NCBI GenBank assembly: GCA_947647645.1
Contig: CANSLE010000173.1
Location: forward strand, 1-5,660
DNA: 5,660 bases
Source of the DNA: an uncultured Microbacterium sp.
Lineage (GTDB): Bacteria; Actinomycetota; Actinomycetes; Actinomycetales; Microbacteriaceae
Direction: 5' to 3'
This document shows, in pieces, positions 3,916 through 5,660 of this stretch. Position 1 is the first letter of the stretch. The number at the start of each line of letters is the position of its first letter. Under the pieces are notes generated by a model, which was not told the origin of the DNA, ran no database searches, and saw only the letters and a program-made list of their open reading frames with translations. The translations under genes were made by a program, and so were the position numbers.

Positions 3916-5660
3916 GTGGACGCGCTCTACACCCGCTTCGCCACAGCCGACCCGGATTTCTACGACGAACCCCGCCTGAGCGCACGCTCCGACGACGGTC
4001 GGTACGCCGTCGAGGCCGATGCCGACTGGTCGGGCTGGCGCCACAGCGAAGACGGCCACTGGTCGCACTGGCACCCGGCGGAGGCCCGTCTGCCCGACCA
4101 GGGGTTCAAGGTGCACGTGGGCGCGGTGCCGGAGGATGCGGTCGAGACCCTCGCCGCGGTGTCGCGCTACTGCCGCCACCGGGGGCTCGCCTTCAAGCAT
4201 CTGGCCCACCGCGACGTGCTGCAGCAGGTCGACGGCAAGGACGGCGACAGGTCGGCGTCGGGGAAGTTCATCACCGTGTACCCCGCTGACGAAGCAGAGC
4301 TGCACGACACACTCGTCGACCTCGACGGTCTGGTCGGCGGCCGGCCCGCACCGTACGTGCTGTCCGATCTGCGGTGGAACTGCGGCCCGCTGTCCGTCCG
4401 ATACGGCGCCTTCGTCCGGGAGTTCACCGAGGTTGCCGGCCGTCGCGTGCCGGCCGTGCGCGCGCCGGACGGGCAGCTGGTCGAAGACATCCGGACGACG
4501 TCGTTCGTCGTGCCCGACTGGGTGTCGCTCCCGCCGTTCCTGCGGGCGCAGCAGGATGCGCTCGACCCGGACCCGCCCGCCGGGCTCCCGCGGATCGTGT
4601 CGGCGCTGCACCACTCCAACGCCGGCGGTGTGTACGCGGCGATCGACGGCGACGCGCACGTCGTGCTCAAGGAGGCGCGCCCGCACGCGGGACGCACCCC
4701 CGACGGTCGCGACGCCGTCGCGAGACTGCGCGACGAGGCGCGGGCGCTCTGGCGTATCGCGGGCCCTTCGGTCGTGCGGATACGGGGCACCCTCGAAACC
4801 CACGGACACCACTTCCTCGTCATGGACCGCGTCGACGGCATCCCCCTCCACCAGGCGGTCGTGAGTCGGCATCCGCTCGTGCGCGCATCGTCGACCGACG
4901 CACAGCGACGGGCCTATCGCGAGTGGGCGACGCGGATCGTACGGCAGATCGAGGCGGCGCTGGATGCCGTGCACGCGGCCGGATACTCGCACGGCGATCT
5001 GCACCCGGGCAACGTGCTCGTCACACCCGACGACCGGGTCGTGCTGCTGGATTTCGAGATGGCGCGTCGGCTGGAGGAGGAGACGCCGGCGACGATCGGC
5101 GTACCGGGTTTCGTGCCGCGCGATCGCCGCGGCGGCGAACGTCTGGACCGCTACGCCCTCGCGTGCATCCGCGTGTTCGTCTACGCACCGCTCACGACGA
5201 TGTTCGGCCTCGACCCCGCCGCCGCCACGACTCTGACCGGCTGGGCGAGGGAGCGGTTCGGGCTCGATCGGGCGTGGGCCGGCGAGATCCTCGACGACCT
5301 CGCACTGCCCCCGACCGTGATCACGACCGCCGACCGGGTCCTGCAGGCCTGGGGCGAAGGCGCGGCATCCTCCCTCGACGAGGTCATCGATGCGATCGCG
5401 ACGAAGCTACGTGCGGATGCCACGCTCGACCGCATCGACCGGGCCTGGCCGGGTGACCCCGCGCAGTTCGCCGAGCCCGGATTCTCGCTCGCCCACGGCA
5501 CCGCCGGGGTGCTCCTCTCCCTGCACGACGCCGGCGTGGAGGCGCCCGACGGCGCGTGGGACTGGTTCGACCACGCGCTCGCGCAGGAGCTGTCGAGCCC
5601 GTCGCCACGGCCGGGGCTCGGTGACGGGCTCGCCGGGGCCGTACGGACGCTGCGCCGCAC
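3916..5660 (+). CDS. lanKC: Class III lanthipeptide synthetase LanKC (lyase-kinase-cyclase), C-terminus beyond window
   Basis: Visible are 581 residues of a protein that is usually about 800-900 long. Class III enzymes phosphorylate Ser/Thr of a precursor peptide, eliminate the phosphate and cyclise the product to (methyl)lanthionine or labionin. The N-terminal lyase region (1 to about 205) has the family opening TADPDFYDEP (10-19) and blocks SGKFITVYPADEAELHD (115-131) and PYVLSDLRWNCGPLSVRYG (146-164). The kinase domain (about 222-470) shows a Gly-rich loop HHSNAGGVYAAID, VVLKEARP with K252, a helix-C Glu near E274, the catalytic loop SHGDLHPGNVLV (D361, N366) and LLDFEMA (D379, with DFE in place of DFG, as in this family). 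A LanC-like cyclase begins near 505, with GFSLAHGTAGVLLSLHDAG (522-540) and GLGDGLAGAV (567-576); the zinc-ligand region lies outside, so class III versus class IV is not fully settled. No precursor gene is seen. The NarL-type regulator upstream resembles the ramR/ramC arrangement. Confidence 0.93.
   Translation, partial: MDALYTRFATADPDFYDEPRLSARSDDGRYAVEADADWSGWRHSEDGHWSHWHPAEARLPDQGFKVHVGAVPEDAVETLAAVSRYCRHRGLAFKHLAHRDVLQQVDGKDGDRSASGKFITVYPADEAELHDTLVDLDGLVGGRPAPYVLSDLRWNCGPLSVRYGAFVREFTEVAGRRVPAVRAPDGQLVEDIRTTSFVVPDWVSLPPFLRAQQDALDPDPPAGLPRIVSALHHSNAGGVYAAIDGDAHVVLKEARPHAGRTPDGRDAVARLRDEARALWRIAGPSVVRIRGTLETHGHHFLVMDRVDGIPLHQAVVSRHPLVRASSTDAQRRAYREWATRIVRQIEAALDAVHAAGYSHGDLHPGNVLVTPDDRVVLLDFEMARRLEEETPATIGVPGFVPRDRRGGERLDRYALACIRVFVYAPLTTMFGLDPAAATTLTGWARERFGLDRAWAGEILDDLALPPTVITTADRVLQAWGEGAASSLDEVIDAIATKLRADATLDRIDRAWPGDPAQFAEPGFSLAHGTAGVLLSLHDAGVEAPDGAWDWFDHALAQELSSPSPRPGLGDGLAGAVRTLRR

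Noticed and set aside
3854..3979. Possible small lanthipeptide precursor starting at ATG 3854
   Set aside because: The peptide (starting MGTAVLGTATSAAP) has no Cys, no leader-like helix and no ribosome binding site, and it overlaps the lanKC start out of frame.
2624..3985. 453-codon minus-strand open frame across the regulator and intergenic region
   Set aside because: Arg/Gly/Ala-rich shadow; it crosses the terminator stem and the complete response regulator gene on the other strand.
3802..5004. 400-codon minus-strand and 281/360-codon plus-strand open frames over lanKC
   Set aside because: All are in frames other than the GTG 3916 frame, have low-complexity Arg/Pro/Val-rich content and no motifs, whereas the GTG frame carries lyase and kinase signatures throughout.

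Overview
The window reads as chromosomal DNA of a high-GC actinobacterium. Codon use (strong GC at third positions, frequent gatgcc/gcatcc), a GTG start, TGATG gene coupling and the protein types all fit the Micrococcales, and a Microbacterium-like member of the Microbacteriaceae is my best guess. That placement is inference; there is no rRNA or other taxonomic marker here.

Layout from left to right. (1) Positions 1-1142, minus strand: the 5' end of pstA (35 codons, cut by the window edge) preceded by complete pstC, the two permease subunits of the high-affinity phosphate ABC transporter. pstC is the first gene of this run; no pstS lies directly upstream. (2) Positions 1143-1517: a 375-base divergent intergenic region with a candidate PHO box facing pstC, a candidate sigma-70 promoter facing right, and one copy of an 18-bp dyad (TTCGTC-N6-GACGAA). 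(3) Positions 1518-3511, plus strand: a two-gene two-component operon, a six-TM histidine kinase of the NarL/DesK-like class (HisKA_3 plus HATPase) and a NarL/LuxR-type response regulator, overlapping by one base. (4) Positions 3512-3915: a 404-base intergenic region full of inverted repeats. It holds a second copy of the dyad and a perfect 12-bp terminator-like stem. (5) Positions 3916-5660, plus strand: the first 581 codons of a class III lanthipeptide synthetase (LanKC), starting at GTG and running off the right edge. It is easily missed because it has no ATG start and no stop in the window, and long open frames overlie it on both strands.

Working model: the sensor kinase and regulator control the lanthipeptide locus to the right, much as the NarL-type regulators RamR and AmfR control ramC and amfC in Streptomyces. 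The 22-base motif GTTCGTC-N5-GGACGAAACC occurs once before the kinase gene and once before lanKC, and is the best candidate for the regulator's operator. The second copy can also pair with the terminator stem as RNA, so attenuation is a competing explanation. No precursor peptide gene for the synthetase was recognised in the window; it would be expected to the right.
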